48,555 bases of DNA from Desulfatiglans sp. (GTDB taxonomy: Bacteria > Desulfobacterota > DSM-4660 > Desulfatiglandales > HGW-15), in contig JAAZBV010000116.1 of assembly GCA_012513605.1 (NCBI GenBank), forward strand, positions 1-48,555. Reading direction: 5' to 3'. Position 1 is the stretch's first letter. Every line of letters starts with the position of its first letter. The translations under genes were made by a program, and so were the position numbers. The notes under the pieces were generated by a model, which was not told where the DNA came from, searched no databases, and worked only from the letters and a program-made list of their open reading frames with translations. Positions 35,595-44,784 of this stretch are shown here, piece after piece.

Positions 35595-37490
35595 ATGACA
35601 ACAGATGGTTATGCAGGACAAATCCTTAAAGTTGATCTATCCGGTAATATAATCACAAAAGAGCACTCATCCTGGTACACAGAAAGGTTTATTGGCGGCA
35701 GAGGGGTTGCAGCAGGGTTATACTGGAATAATGTATCTCCCTACATTGACTCAATAGATCCTGCGAACTGCCTCATATGCACAAACGGCCCTTTAACAGG
35801 GTTTTCAGGCATTGCCAGTTCAAGATGTGCAATAGTCGGCAAGACAAGGTTAACGGGCATAAATAGATACTGCTATGGCAGCCTCGGGGGTAAATGGGGA
35901 GTTTTACTTAAATTCGCAGGTTACGACGGGCTTATCGTAACAGGCAGATCAGAGAAACCTGTTATAATTTCCATAGAAGATGATAAAGTCACTGTTTTGG
36001 ATGCCTCAGAAATCTGGGGGTTATCTGTATTTGATACCTTCAGGCTTTTTAAAAAAAAGTACAATCAAAAAACAGGTGTGCTGGCCATTGGCCCAGCTGG
36101 AGAAAACCTTGTTAATTTTTCATGTCTGGTTGCTGATGATGGATCCACTGTTTCTGGAGGTCTTGGGATTATCATGGGATCAAAAAATCTTAAGGCCATA
36201 CTGGTATCAGGAAATAAAAGACCAAATGCCTATCACAACATCAGATTGCAGGAGCTTTTAAGGCCTGTCAGGGCCTCCTCAAAGGCTACTCCATGTGAAA
36301 AGCTTCCCTGGGTTATTAAAGAGGTTAACAAAAAGGATATCTGTTTTTCCTGCGGGCTTGGCTGCGACCGAAGGACCTATTCGGAAGAAAGTGGCGAGCG
36401 ATATAAATTCCTCTGTCAATCTGCGGTCTTTTATAAAAACATGGCCATGAGATATTACAATGATGAAAATAGAGCCCACAAGTCACAGCTCTGCGCAACC
36501 AGATTATGTGATAATTACGGACTTGATACCGCTGTTATCCAGCCTGTAATTGAATTTTTATCTATCTGTCATGATCGGCAGATCCTGGATGATAATATAA
36601 CGGGGTTAGAGCTTTCAAAGATTGGAAGTCTTGAGTTTATAGGCGACCTTATTCATAAGATATCTATGAAAATCGGATATTGCGAAACCCTTGCCAATGG
36701 TCTTTTTTATGCATCAGAACAGTTGGGCCCTAATGCAGTGGATGTTTTGAGTGAATGTGTTGCAACAACAGGGGGTGAAACAAAGGATTATGACCCTCGT
36801 ATGATAATCACTACATCCATTATCTATGCAACTGAACCGAGAAGACCTATACAGGAACTGCATGAGATCAGCAGGGTCTTAAGGCTATGGCTCAACTGGG
36901 TTAAAGGAAAGGAGGATTTGCAATTATCAGGGGGTGATTTTGAAAATATCGCTGAAATTTCATGGGGTGGCAGGGATGCCTCAGACTTCAGCACAAATAA
37001 AGGAAAGGCCCTTGCAGCAAAAAAGATACAGGACTGGTCTTATCTGAAGGAGAGTCTCATCCTATGTGACCGTTCCTGGTCCAATTTTTCACGCTCTTTT
37101 GTAACTGACAGGAGTCTGATAGCATCTATCTATCATGCGGTAACAGGGAAAATCCTGGAAGCCCCTGATCTTGAGCACTATGGAGAAAAGGTCTTCAACC
37201 TTCAGAGGACGATTTTACTCAGAGAGGGATGGAAGGGCCGTTATGATGACAGACTGCTCAATTATTTATATAATAAGCCATTAAAGGAGGGGGAACTCCC
37301 CTTTAATATGGAGGCTCTTGTGCCAGGGAAAGGGGCAATAATATCAAAGAAAAATTCAATTGTTAGTGTACATGAATTTGAAAGACTCAAAGATGAATAC
37401 TATGCCCTCAGAGGCTGGCATATAGACACAGGGATACCAGAAGAGGATCTTCTTAAAAGGCTTGGCCTTAAGGAGCTTTTATCTGTCTGA
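35595..37490 (+). CDS. aldehyde ferredoxin oxidoreductase family protein
   Basis: A 631-aa tungsto- (or molybdo-) pterin enzyme related to AFOR, oxidising an aldehyde to the acid with ferredoxin as acceptor. N-terminal domain: GYAGQILKVDLSGN, YTERFIGGRGVAAGLYW, NGPLTGFSGIASSRCAIVGK and YCYGSLGGKWG. The 4Fe-4S ligands are CFSCGLGC (C-x2-C-x3-C, near residue 252) and a distal Cys (LILCDRSW near 494). The pterin-site motif LCDNYGLDTAVIQP is present. Length is usual. ATG follows a GGAA. Ends at a strong bidirectional terminator. The substrate aldehyde is unknown. Confidence 0.93.
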   Translation: MTTDGYAGQILKVDLSGNIITKEHSSWYTERFIGGRGVAAGLYWNNVSPYIDSIDPANCLICTNGPLTGFSGIASSRCAIVGKTRLTGINRYCYGSLGGKWGVLLKFAGYDGLIVTGRSEKPVIISIEDDKVTVLDASEIWGLSVFDTFRLFKKKYNQKTGVLAIGPAGENLVNFSCLVADDGSTVSGGLGIIMGSKNLKAILVSGNKRPNAYHNIRLQELLRPVRASSKATPCEKLPWVIKEVNKKDICFSCGLGCDRRTYSEESGERYKFLCQSAVFYKNMAMRYYNDENRAHKSQLCATRLCDNYGLDTAVIQPVIEFLSICHDRQILDDNITGLELSKIGSLEFIGDLIHKISMKIGYCETLANGLFYASEQLGPNAVDVLSECVATTGGETKDYDPRMIITTSIIYATEPRRPIQELHEISRVLRLWLNWVKGKEDLQLSGGDFENIAEISWGGRDASDFSTNKGKALAAKKIQDWSYLKESLILCDRSWSNFSRSFVTDRSLIASIYHAVTGKILEAPDLEHYGEKVFNLQRTILLREGWKGRYDDRLLNYLYNKPLKEGELPFNMEALVPGKGAIISKKNSIVSVHEFERLKDEYYALRGWHIDTGIPEEDLLKRLGLKELLSV

Positions 37491-37518
37491 TTTGGTAAAT
37501 ACAAGAATTGCGCATATA

Positions 37519-37553
37519 AAAAGCCCCTGTTTATTTCATAAACAGGGGCTTTT
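37519..37553. terminator. strong bidirectional Rho-independent terminator
   Basis: 16-bp perfect stem (37519-37534 with 37538-37553) with a 3-nt loop and A/T runs on both sides, between the convergent AFOR and TPR genes. Confidence 0.85.
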
Positions 37554-37566
37554 AATAAATAATTAC

Positions 37567-38814
37567 CTACTGCATCGAGCTTTTCATTGCCTCATCAAGG
37601 CTCTTAATGTAATCAAGCCCTTCCTCTGCCTCTCTACGATGCTCCTTAAAGGCCTGTGCCCTTGTAAAGGCAATCCTCATACCATTCCAGTCTTCAAGGT
37701 CCCATAAGGCCAAACCTTTAATTCTATATGCCCCGCCCTCATTCGGGTTAAAGGCAATAAGATCATCACATGCCTTTATAGCCTCATTATTTTTTCTGGC
37801 ATTAAGAAGTATCTCTGCCTTTTTTAGCATAAGGCCTGAAGAGGGCTTTTTCTGTATCAGCGTGTCAAGATAAGAAACAGCCTTATTAATTTTCGCAGCC
37901 CTGGCATAAGCTTCCGCTATCTGGATATGCTCCTTTTCTTCCAGAGCCTTTTCCTTTGAAGAGATCTCTATGCTTTTTATTACCCTCAATGGGAGGTTCA
38001 AAGAGCTATATATGGTATATATATCTTTAAATTCTTGTGGCTTTTCTGGTGGTTTTATATTTGTACGTATCTCCATTGCGCCAGCCATACCGTACCAGTC
38101 CTCTTTTACCTGTCTTACCATCTGGAGCTGCTGCCAGTATGTAGCGTTCATGGGGAATAACTTTAATGCCTCAAAGATTGTTTTTTCCGCCTCGTCATAC
38201 TTTTCTTCTTCAAAGCATATACCTAAAAGCATATTGAACCAGGTTTCCTTAGGCTCCTTTGTGGTACTCATCATCTTCCTGATAACCCGTTTTGCATCGG
38301 CATACTTCTCTATCTGATAATAGGCTCCTGCCGCGGCCTCAAGCAGGTTGATAGGCTTTTTAGGTGATGTCTCATAGCTCTTTTCCATCATCGGGCCGGC
38401 CTCAGCAAATTTGCCACCTTCATAAAGTGTCGCAGCATAGTAGGAAAGCAGGTCCAAGTTGTTAGGGAACTTTTCATACCCTTCCTTGAATACCTTTATG
38501 GCCTCATCAAACTTATCCTCATTATACCAGTAATAACCGAGCATGAGGTAAACCTCGGCAGGCACATCTAAAGGTTTTGTGGCCAGATAATCGATAAGGA
38601 ATTTCCTGGCAGTAGCAAAGTCCTTTTTTTCAAATGCCCTCTGAGCCTCTACCATAGCCGTCTGGGCCTCTTTTGACATTCTGTCTTTTTCTTCATCTGC
38701 AGATTGAGTACCCTGCTCAGTCCCTTTTTTCTCCTGTCCAACCACAGGGAAAGTGAACGCAAGCAAACCTGCTACAACAACTGATAACAATATCGCATAT
38801 TTTTTATTTGCCAT
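37567..38814 (-). CDS. TPR-repeat periplasmic protein of TonB2 operon
   Basis: A 415-aa exported protein: signal segment at residues 1-27 (AILLSVVVAGLLAFTF, cleavage near VVGQ), a charged stretch, then about eight TPR/HAT-like helix pairs (AFEKKDFATARKFLI, YYWYNEDKFDEAIKVF, AATLYEGGKFAEAGPM). A TPR protein at the end of the TonB2 gene order is what is known from Vibrio-type clusters. It probably helps assemble or link the energising complex at the outer membrane. It is the last gene of a leftward operon, 27 bp after tonB, and ends at the terminator. Confidence 0.85.
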   Translation of the reverse strand: MANKKYAILLSVVVAGLLAFTFPVVGQEKKGTEQGTQSADEEKDRMSKEAQTAMVEAQRAFEKKDFATARKFLIDYLATKPLDVPAEVYLMLGYYWYNEDKFDEAIKVFKEGYEKFPNNLDLLSYYAATLYEGGKFAEAGPMMEKSYETSPKKPINLLEAAAGAYYQIEKYADAKRVIRKMMSTTKEPKETWFNMLLGICFEEEKYDEAEKTIFEALKLFPMNATYWQQLQMVRQVKEDWYGMAGAMEIRTNIKPPEKPQEFKDIYTIYSSLNLPLRVIKSIEISSKEKALEEKEHIQIAEAYARAAKINKAVSYLDTLIQKKPSSGLMLKKAEILLNARKNNEAIKACDDLIAFNPNEGGAYRIKGLALWDLEDWNGMRIAFTRAQAFKEHRREAEEGLDYIKSLDEAMKSSMQ

Positions 38815-38841
38815 AATTATATCATTCTGTTTAAAAGGTTA

Positions 38842-39513
38842 TTATTCGCTTAGGTCAAAAACAATAGGCAATAAAGCAATACAGTCCACTGCCTTCCCGC
38901 CCTTTTTAGCAGGCCTAAATTTATACTTTACCACTGCCTCAAGAGCTGCCTCTTCAAACACTCCCTTTGGTTCTGCGCTTACGACCTGGGGTTCCCGTGC
39001 AACCCCATTCGAGTCAACAACAAACCTCAAGGTAACCTTTCCTGAGATGCCCTTCTGTTTTGCCTCAAATGGGTATTTTGGAGGCAATGCCCTTAACACC
39101 TTTGGAGCCTCATCAACCTCACTCAGCTTAAAGGCAGAGACAAAAAGAGAGTCGGAAACCTTAAAATCTTTTTTAAGGACATCCCCTATTTCTATGGTTC
39201 CTCCAAGACCACTAGTCAAACCAGACATGGCCATATCAATCTTTGGCCTCTGCATTCTTTGAACCTGCTGTTCCTTGGGGGTCTGAGTAGTCTTTTTCTT
39301 TTCCTCTATTCTCTCTTCCTCTTGAAGTTCAGGGGGCGGTGGCGGCTTATATTGCTGGATAACTACAGAATGCCCCCTCTCTTTTGTTTTACTTAGATTA
39401 GCAAACTTAGTCAAAAGCGGCTGGAAGACAAAAAGTAACACAGTAATTGCTATACCAGCCAAAAGACTAAAAGAAAAATTAGCCATTGCTTTCTGATAAC
39501 TAGCCATAATCAT
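38842..39513 (-). CDS. energy transducer TonB
   Basis: A 223-aa inner-membrane-anchored transducer. A single membrane segment at about residues 12-33 (FSLLAGIAITVLLFVF), a proline/glutamate-rich linker (YKPPPPPELQEEERI, KKKTTQTPKEQQV), and a C-terminal TonB domain (PKYPFEAKQKGISGKVTLRF, SAEPKGVFEEAALEAV, KYKFRPAKKGGKAV). It transmits the proton motive force from ExbB-ExbD to outer-membrane receptors. Its ATG overlaps the last base of exbD (TAATG), so translation is coupled. A second ATG two codons later is possible. Confidence 0.92.
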   Translation of the reverse strand: MIMASYQKAMANFSFSLLAGIAITVLLFVFQPLLTKFANLSKTKERGHSVVIQQYKPPPPPELQEEERIEEKKKTTQTPKEQQVQRMQRPKIDMAMSGLTSGLGGTIEIGDVLKKDFKVSDSLFVSAFKLSEVDEAPKVLRALPPKYPFEAKQKGISGKVTLRFVVDSNGVAREPQVVSAEPKGVFEEAALEAVVKYKFRPAKKGGKAVDCIALLPIVFDLSE

Positions 39514-39923
39514 TACTCTTTCGTTGCAGCTACTACAACATTTTTTATACCTGCCAGTCTTACCTGATCAAGGACCTCTATTGCAACCCCAAAAAGGCTG
39601 TCCTTGTCAGCGGTTATTACCACATTTCCCTCAGGCATTTCACTCTTGAAACGCTCCATCCTGGACCTTACAGACCTGACATCAATGATCTGATTTTCTA
39701 TATAGATCATGCCCTCCTTTGTAACACCAATAACAATATTGGTATTCTCTTTGGATTCAGCCGTTGAGGCTACAGGGCGGTTGACATCAACGCCTGACTC
39801 CTTTACAAAGGTGGTTGTAACCAGGAAAAATATTAACAATAAAAATGTCATATCAACCATAGGCGACATATTTATATTTACTGAATCTTCACCTTTTTTA
39901 TGCCCTAATGATAATCTTCCCAT
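39513..39923 (-). CDS. exbD: biopolymer transporter ExbD
   Basis: 136 aa. A short cytosolic N-terminus, one membrane helix with the essential Asp in NMSPMVDMTFLLLIFFLV (D24), and a periplasmic domain (NIVIGVTKEGMIYIENQ, PEGNVVITADKDS). Works with ExbB as the proton-driven motor for TonB. 21 bp after exbB and overlapping tonB. Confidence 0.93.
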   Translation of the reverse strand: MGRLSLGHKKGEDSVNINMSPMVDMTFLLLIFFLVTTTFVKESGVDVNRPVASTAESKENTNIVIGVTKEGMIYIENQIIDVRSVRSRMERFKSEMPEGNVVITADKDSLFGVAIEVLDQVRLAGIKNVVVAATKE

Positions 39924-39944
39924 AGGGTGACCCTCCTGCTATAA

Positions 39945-40547
39945 TCAATTGTTAATCAGCGTGGACTGCGAGATCATAAGGCAAAACCGCTGCATTCTCT
40001 GTAACAGATCAGTTGCCCTGCGGGCAATAAATGTACAGATAAAAAGCCCAGGGACTGCAATAACAAGTCCTGTCTGTGTTGTCAATAATGCCTCTGAAAT
40101 ACCCCCTGCCAACGCCTTTGCATTTCCAGTTCCGAATTCTGCAATAACTGAAAAGGTTGTTATCATACCGCTAACCGTACCAAGTAACCCAAGTAGGGGC
40201 GCTATTGTGGCTAGTAAAGATATAAGGCCGATATTCTGCTGAACAAACGTAAGCTGACCTGTCCTGATACTGTCCAGTATTTCAGTATTCAGATCTTTGC
40301 TATCGGTTTTTTCCTTTATGAAACCATCCATTATATTTTTCTGCCAAACAGCGCACTTAAAATCTGCCTTGCCTGCGTTATTGATACACTCCTGTACAGG
40401 TCGCCATCCCCTGGTATAGACATACATATCAATCGCCTTTTTAACGATCAGATACCACATCCATAAACAGGTTATTATCAGGGGGTACATAACCCACCCC
40501 CCGACCCTGATCTGGTCTAGGGAATCATATATCAAATCGCTGAACAC
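39945..40547 (-). CDS. exbB: ExbB/MotA/TolQ proton channel protein
   Basis: A 200-aa inner-membrane channel protein with three membrane segments: near residues 18-37 (MYPLIITCLWMWYLIV), 105-130 (NIGLISLLATIAPLLGLLGTVSGMITTF) and 150-175 (LTTQTGLVIAVPGLFICTFIA). The TIAPLLGLLGTVSGM signature is intact. It is a short ExbB of the ExbB2 type, 12 bp after the longer TtpC-like channel protein gene. Confidence 0.92.
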   Translation of the reverse strand: MFSDLIYDSLDQIRVGGWVMYPLIITCLWMWYLIVKKAIDMYVYTRGWRPVQECINNAGKADFKCAVWQKNIMDGFIKEKTDSKDLNTEILDSIRTGQLTFVQQNIGLISLLATIAPLLGLLGTVSGMITTFSVIAEFGTGNAKALAGGISEALLTTQTGLVIAVPGLFICTFIARRATDLLQRMQRFCLMISQSTLINN

Positions 40548-40559
40548 GTGGGCCTCCTA

Positions 40560-41975
40560 TTATTTAGAACCCTGTTTAAGAAGGGTGATTATAAAGGCAG
40601 TCCCTTTTTCTTCCATATCAACAAGGATCTTTTCAACCTTGGCCTTCAGTAAATGGTGCACAAACATAATCGGTATAGCCAGGCTAAGGCCAAAATATGT
40701 TGTGAGAAGGGCTACAGATATACCGCCTGCAAGCATTGCCGGATCGCCTGAACCCACCTCTGTGAGTACTTCAAAGGTCTGGATCATACCTGACACAGTA
40801 CCTAACAGACCAAGCAGAGGAGCTATTGTAGCGAGCAGCGCCAGGGTTGGCAGGAACCTTTCCAGTTTGGGGGACTGCTTCAGGATTGATTCCTGCAAAG
40901 CATTCTCAAGTACATCCTGGCTGTATCCTACATGCTCTAACGCGCTGTCAAGCATCTGGCATGTGGGTATGCGGCTTTTAGATGAACAGAAGTCCTTCGC
41001 CTCTTTCCAGTTGCCCTGCTCTGCCATGCTCTTTATATGATCCATTGTCTTTTCCGATGCCTTTGATTTTGTACCAAGGACAATCAGACGCTCAATGGCT
41101 ATAAGGGCTGCAAATATGCCCAAAGCGAGCAGCACATACATGATGGCGCCACCCTGCTCAAGCCAGTCTGCGAATGACTTCTCATCACGGAAGGTGATAA
41201 AAGCACCGCCGCTCGATATATCTATAGATGTAATATCAGATGACTTGTCAAAGAAATTCTTGATGTTTGAAATCATACTTCCAGGCGTCTTGCCCGTTAC
41301 GGCTTTGAGGATCGTACCGTCAGCTTCTGGCTGCAGGAAACCGACAGAGCCGTCACTTAATCTGTAATATGTAGTGGACTTGCCAATCCTGATGATCTCA
41401 CCTGATGTCTCTTTTCCATCAGGGCCGATAAATTTCCCTTCACGCCTTACAATCCTGCCCGATTCCTCTATTTCAGAGAAATAGAACTCAATGAGGGCCT
41501 GTATCCAGTTCATACCGGGGAACTTGTTGGACTGTGTAATGCTTTCAAGCACCTCTTTTCTTTCAGGAAATTCTGCTGTTATGGGGTTATCGCGGGAGAT
41601 GCTTATTGCATCCTTTCCAATCGCCCTTACCGCATCTTCTATTGCCTGGATCTCTTCCCTTTCATTTTCAAGATCCTTTTTGAGCTGGGCCTCCTGGGCA
41701 CGGAGTGCATCATACTCTTTTTCAAGCTTGACATATTCTGCCTGCTCTTTTGCATCCTGAGCCTTGAGATTGGCAAGCTCTTTTTCAAGGGCTGCCTTAT
41801 CCATTTTAACATACTGCTCCATCTCGGCAGTATCCAGAAGCGCCTGATCCTGATCCTTGTTTACGTTATCAGCTATCTTTTTCCACCCTTCTGACTGGGC
41901 CAAAAGCTGACCTGCTGTAAAAAACAGGATAATTACTGATAATAATATTGTGTATTTTATATTATTTTTAGCCAT
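40560..41975 (-). CDS. TtpC-like long ExbB-family protein with periplasmic DUF3450-type region
   Basis: 471 aa. Signal peptide (residues 1-26), a coiled coil at about 45-120 (KLEKEYDALRAQEAQLKKDL), a periplasmic beta region (EIIRIGKSTTYYRLSDGSVGF), then a membrane helix near 280 (GAIMYVLLALGIFAALIAIE) and an ExbB domain with TIAPLLGLLGTVSGM near residue 390. This order is that of Vibrio TtpC, which is required for TonB2 systems. The RIG-x4-YY motif also occurs in the adjacent DUF3450 protein. Gap of 1 bp from that gene. Inferred to couple the motor to a periplasmic module. Confidence 0.88.
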   Translation of the reverse strand: MAKNNIKYTILLSVIILFFTAGQLLAQSEGWKKIADNVNKDQDQALLDTAEMEQYVKMDKAALEKELANLKAQDAKEQAEYVKLEKEYDALRAQEAQLKKDLENEREEIQAIEDAVRAIGKDAISISRDNPITAEFPERKEVLESITQSNKFPGMNWIQALIEFYFSEIEESGRIVRREGKFIGPDGKETSGEIIRIGKSTTYYRLSDGSVGFLQPEADGTILKAVTGKTPGSMISNIKNFFDKSSDITSIDISSGGAFITFRDEKSFADWLEQGGAIMYVLLALGIFAALIAIERLIVLGTKSKASEKTMDHIKSMAEQGNWKEAKDFCSSKSRIPTCQMLDSALEHVGYSQDVLENALQESILKQSPKLERFLPTLALLATIAPLLGLLGTVSGMIQTFEVLTEVGSGDPAMLAGGISVALLTTYFGLSLAIPIMFVHHLLKAKVEKILVDMEEKGTAFIITLLKQGSK

Positions 41976-41976
41976 T

Positions 41977-42738
41977 CTATATTGCTCCTAAAGGAAGTTC
42001 GACGATTTCAGCAGCCCTTTTTCCCAGGGCCATATCAAAGGCCCTCTTGAATTCTTTTAACTGGCTCTCGGGGACAGGCTCCCATTTTGCTGTCGCACGA
42101 TTATACATGCCGATCTGTTTACGATCGATTGTCATGTAATACATGGATATCCTGCCTATCCTCATAATATTAACCTTGGTATCAACACCATCAAGATTCA
42201 GCTTAACATCCTCCTGATGCTCAATCATCTTGCCATAATCAGCCTCTATTTTAAGACCATTGGAGACAATGTAGTTGAGTTTTTCACTTGGCTGCATATT
42301 GTAGTTGTTCAGCACTTTTCTAAGGGCATCTATGCGCCTCTGTCTCTCTTCAGGTTGAAACGGGAGATCATTTTTGATAAAGGCCTCAAGACGATCAACC
42401 ACCTCTTCAAGGTAGGGATCAATCTGTTCACGAAGCTTATTTATCTCATCTTTACTGAATTGAAGATTTTTTATCGCCTCTTTTACGCCCTCATTATAGA
42501 CCTTGTATTTTTTCTGGCGATATTGTTTCCATGTGACCCTGTATTTGAGATCTCTTATCTCGATCATCATGCCTTGCTTGTCATAACCCCAATCATCTGC
42601 CTTTTCCTGCGCCTTTGATTCGGTAGCGATGGTTTTTGATACCTTACCATGGACTTCACTTGGGTTATCCTGTGCTAAGGCTGATCCACTGCCTACAAAT
42701 GCAATAAGCGCCGTTGCCCATAAAATACGTTTAATCAT
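41977..42738 (-). CDS. DUF3450 periplasmic protein, first gene of TonB2 operon
   Basis: A 253-aa exported protein with a signal peptide (residues 1-22, SGSALAQ), long helical parts (EGVKEAIKNLQFSKDEINKLREQ) and a beta module (NIMRIGRISMYYMTIDRKQIG). DUF3450 proteins begin Vibrio-type TonB2 clusters. The shared RIG-x4-YY module links it to the next gene. It ends 1 bp before ttpC, so this is the head of a six-gene leftward operon. Function in energy coupling is inferred from the neighbourhood. Confidence 0.88.
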   Translation of the reverse strand: MIKRILWATALIAFVGSGSALAQDNPSEVHGKVSKTIATESKAQEKADDWGYDKQGMMIEIRDLKYRVTWKQYRQKKYKVYNEGVKEAIKNLQFSKDEINKLREQIDPYLEEVVDRLEAFIKNDLPFQPEERQRRIDALRKVLNNYNMQPSEKLNYIVSNGLKIEADYGKMIEHQEDVKLNLDGVDTKVNIMRIGRISMYYMTIDRKQIGMYNRATAKWEPVPESQLKEFKRAFDMALGKRAAEIVELPLGAI

Positions 42739-42890
42739 ATTAGCTCTCCTATTCCTGCCTGTTTCCTTTAAGTTTGTATTGCCTGTAAAAAGTTAACGAA
42801 ACGTTATAATAATCAAAAAATTAAAAAACACAAACCTTTTTTTCTTTTTTTTATCTAATTATTTAGATGGATGAAAAAAGTAAACAAAAG

Positions 42891-42928
42891 GCCGGGCCTC
42901 TTATATCCGGATATTTTGTTGGCCCGGC
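42891..42928 (-). terminator. GC-rich hairpin, leftward terminator
   Basis: GCCGGGCC (42891-42898) pairs with GGCCCGGC (42921-42928); on the minus strand the hairpin is followed by TTTTGTTTAC. It would have ended the transcript of the decayed gene at 42977-43115. Confidence 0.6.
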
Positions 42929-42976
42929 ATATGATGCCGTAAATTATACTAAATTAATATCCCTGTAATTTACTCT

Positions 42977-43115
42977 TTAGTATTTTTCAATACGCTTTAT
43001 TACCAATTTTGTGCTCTCTTCTGAGACGCCGCCAAGGCCCCTGCCAAAACCCGGGAGATCTCGTTTCCCCTTTCTGTTTAAATGTTGATTGGTTTGAGGG
43101 CACTGGCTGTTTTGG
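42977..43115 (-). pseudogene. C-terminal remnant of Gly-rich secreted protein, paralogue of 44785-45270
   Basis: Minus-strand frame ending in TAA at 42977 encodes TFKQKGKRDLPGFGRG, then a short tail ending STKLVIKRIEKY. The gene at 44785-45270 ends TFKTKARGARQPGF, a Gly-rich stretch, then ETKFVIKRVESF. The match is clear, but here an in-frame TGA at 43116-43118 cuts off everything upstream and the Gly-rich stretch is much shorter. It is therefore a decayed copy. Confidence 0.75.
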
Positions 43116-43493
43116 TCAATCTCGGTTTTATGGATAAATTGTCTGACCGCAGCCCTTCTTTGAAAAAAACAATGGGATGAAACAATCTTTAACTATACCA
43201 AAAAGCAAGTGCCAGCTAAATACTTCCCATATCTTTATTTTTTTCCGCAAAGTTTAGACTATTCGGCTTTCCCTGTCGAAATAAAATCTTTAAAAGGATG
43301 TAAGGCAGCTTGACATACAACGCCAAACCCCATATACTCTTTTGCACAAAAAGGGGAAGTCTTATCAAAATCAAATATAAAAGCTACGCGATGTTTTTCC
43401 TGTTTCAATAATAGGGATTTATGACATCGCTTTTATACCCGCCACACATGGACGGGACATTATAAAATCATAATGCATAAAAGGAGCGGGTAA
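43116..43493. other. intergenic region with strong rightward promoter
   Basis: Nearly 380 bp. Its left part may hold further decayed sequence of the paralogue, but I cannot align it. Its right part has the promoter at 43310-43338. Nothing else is seen. Confidence 0.5.
43310..43338 (+). promoter_or_regulatory. near-consensus sigma-70 promoter
   Basis: TTGACA at 43310-43315, 17-bp spacer, TATACT at 43333-43338, about 155 bp before the lipoprotein gene. Confidence 0.6.
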
Positions 43494-43997
43494 ATGAAAA
43501 TTTATTTTGGCAGGATGAGTCTTTTTATATGTTTCTTACTGGTTTCAGCTTGTGCTTCAATGCAAGTAGAACTCCCGGTAAAATATGATTTAGGTGATAA
43601 ACTTGAACAAGTATCAAAGATACAGGACCTGCGAATAGGGGGCGGGAAGTCACCGAGTTTCTTAATAATTGATGATCGCAATGAGTCTTTAGGTGAATCT
43701 ATTGCCCGACGTGATACATTTACATTGAGTGAAAATGAAAACCACTGGATCAAAGTAGATATACAATCATTGATACTCAGGAACGGGCCGGATGAATTCT
43801 ACCTGCTGGTACTGCAAAGACCTGTTTACGATTTAATGACTGTGGACACCATTTCTTTTATAAGTGCCCTTAACATCATAAGAGCTAAAAAGGACCTTGT
43901 TCATATTGGGGGACACACATATGTTATTGAACGGATATATAAAATTGATGGCAAGGACAAGATGCTTAACATTAAGAGTCGGATATTAGGCGGATAA
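43494..43997 (+). CDS. lipoprotein of unknown function (DUF6491-like, tentative)
   Basis: A 167-aa lipoprotein: signal with lipobox LVSACAS (C20). The mature part has a compact strand pattern with LIIDDRNESLG and IQSLILRNGPDEFYLLVL followed by RPVYDL. The W/I-x-x-L-D-R and YLv-L-x-x-P motifs recall DUF6491 lipoproteins, but this is from memory and weak. ATG follows GGAGCGGG. Predicted promoter upstream, and a separate candidate promoter before the next gene. Function unknown. Confidence 0.65.
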   Translation: MKIYFGRMSLFICFLLVSACASMQVELPVKYDLGDKLEQVSKIQDLRIGGGKSPSFLIIDDRNESLGESIARRDTFTLSENENHWIKVDIQSLILRNGPDEFYLLVLQRPVYDLMTVDTISFISALNIIRAKKDLVHIGGHTYVIERIYKIDGKDKMLNIKSRILGG

Positions 43998-44011
43998 TAT
44001 AAAAGAGAGAG

Positions 44012-44039
44012 TTGACAATCGCAGGAGATTAAATATAGG
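44012..44039 (+). promoter_or_regulatory. candidate promoter for Sel1-repeat gene
   Basis: TTGACA at 44012-44017, 16-bp spacer, TATAGG at 44034-44039; 36 bp before the ATG at 44076. Confidence 0.35.
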
Positions 44040-44075
44040 TTTATAAAAATATTTTTTAATATTCAGGAGGAAAAA

Positions 44076-44654
44076 ATGAAAATCTCTAAGTTTATTTTAA
44101 CGTCTTTACTTGTTTGTGTTATGTTTCAGTTTTCTGTATATACGGAAAGCGCTGAAAAAGCGGCTCCACTTGATGATGCCCTTGGCGATGCACAGGTTGC
44201 CCTGGTTGCAAAAGATTATGAAAAGGCCGTTGCGCTTCTCACACCCCTTGTTGAAGAGAATAATGTCAGGGCTAAAGCTCTTCTTGCCCCTTTGATTTTC
44301 AGGGGGAATGGCATTGATAAGGACACAAATAAAGGCATAGCGATGATAATGGATGCCGCAAAACAGGGCGATGAGGATGCCAAGAAGATTGCTATAGACC
44401 TTAACCATGAACTGGCCTCGGATGGTGATGAAAAGGCAATGTATAATATGGGATATATGTGCCTTAATTGGGGCGGAGATACCGAAACCGCCCAATGCCT
44501 GAGATGGCTTGAAAAAGCGGCCGAAATGGGGCACACCAACTCTGCAAAATTTCTTGCCCATATATATAAAAATGGCAAATACGGCATAACCGCAGATCAG
44601 ACTAAAGCAGACGAGTGGGACCAAATCTCACAACAGTTACAGCAGCCAAAATAA
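44076..44654 (+). CDS. Sel1-repeat exported protein
   Basis: 192 aa with a signal peptide (residues 1-25, ending VYTESA) and Sel1/TPR-type repeats: AKDYEKAVALLTPLVEE, LLAPLIFRGNGIDKDTNKG, AAKQGDEDAKK, then MYNMGYMCLNWGG and CLRWLEKAAEMGHTNSA. Such repeats mediate protein contacts; the periplasmic location suggests an envelope role. Good AGGAGGA ribosome site. It ends before a bidirectional terminator. The partner is unknown. Confidence 0.88.
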   Translation: MKISKFILTSLLVCVMFQFSVYTESAEKAAPLDDALGDAQVALVAKDYEKAVALLTPLVEENNVRAKALLAPLIFRGNGIDKDTNKGIAMIMDAAKQGDEDAKKIAIDLNHELASDGDEKAMYNMGYMCLNWGGDTETAQCLRWLEKAAEMGHTNSAKFLAHIYKNGKYGITADQTKADEWDQISQQLQQPK

Positions 44655-44731
44655 TAGAATACTGTTCATTAGGGACTCACACCATACTCTATTCACGGTC
44701 TGTGCAAGCGTCCCTATTTTTTGTTGTAAAA

Positions 44732-44766
44732 AAAAAGGCGTTCGTTATAAACCCGAACGCCTTTTT
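44732..44766. terminator. bidirectional Rho-independent terminator
   Basis: 13-bp stem (44732-44744 with 44754-44766), 9-nt loop, with A/T runs on both sides; between the convergent Sel1 and Gly-rich protein genes. Confidence 0.85.
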
Positions 44767-44784
44767 AGATAAAAAAATTAATAT

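Noticed and set aside
43205-43214. Sigma-54-like TGGCAC on the minus strand
   Set aside because: The required GC at the -12 position is absent.
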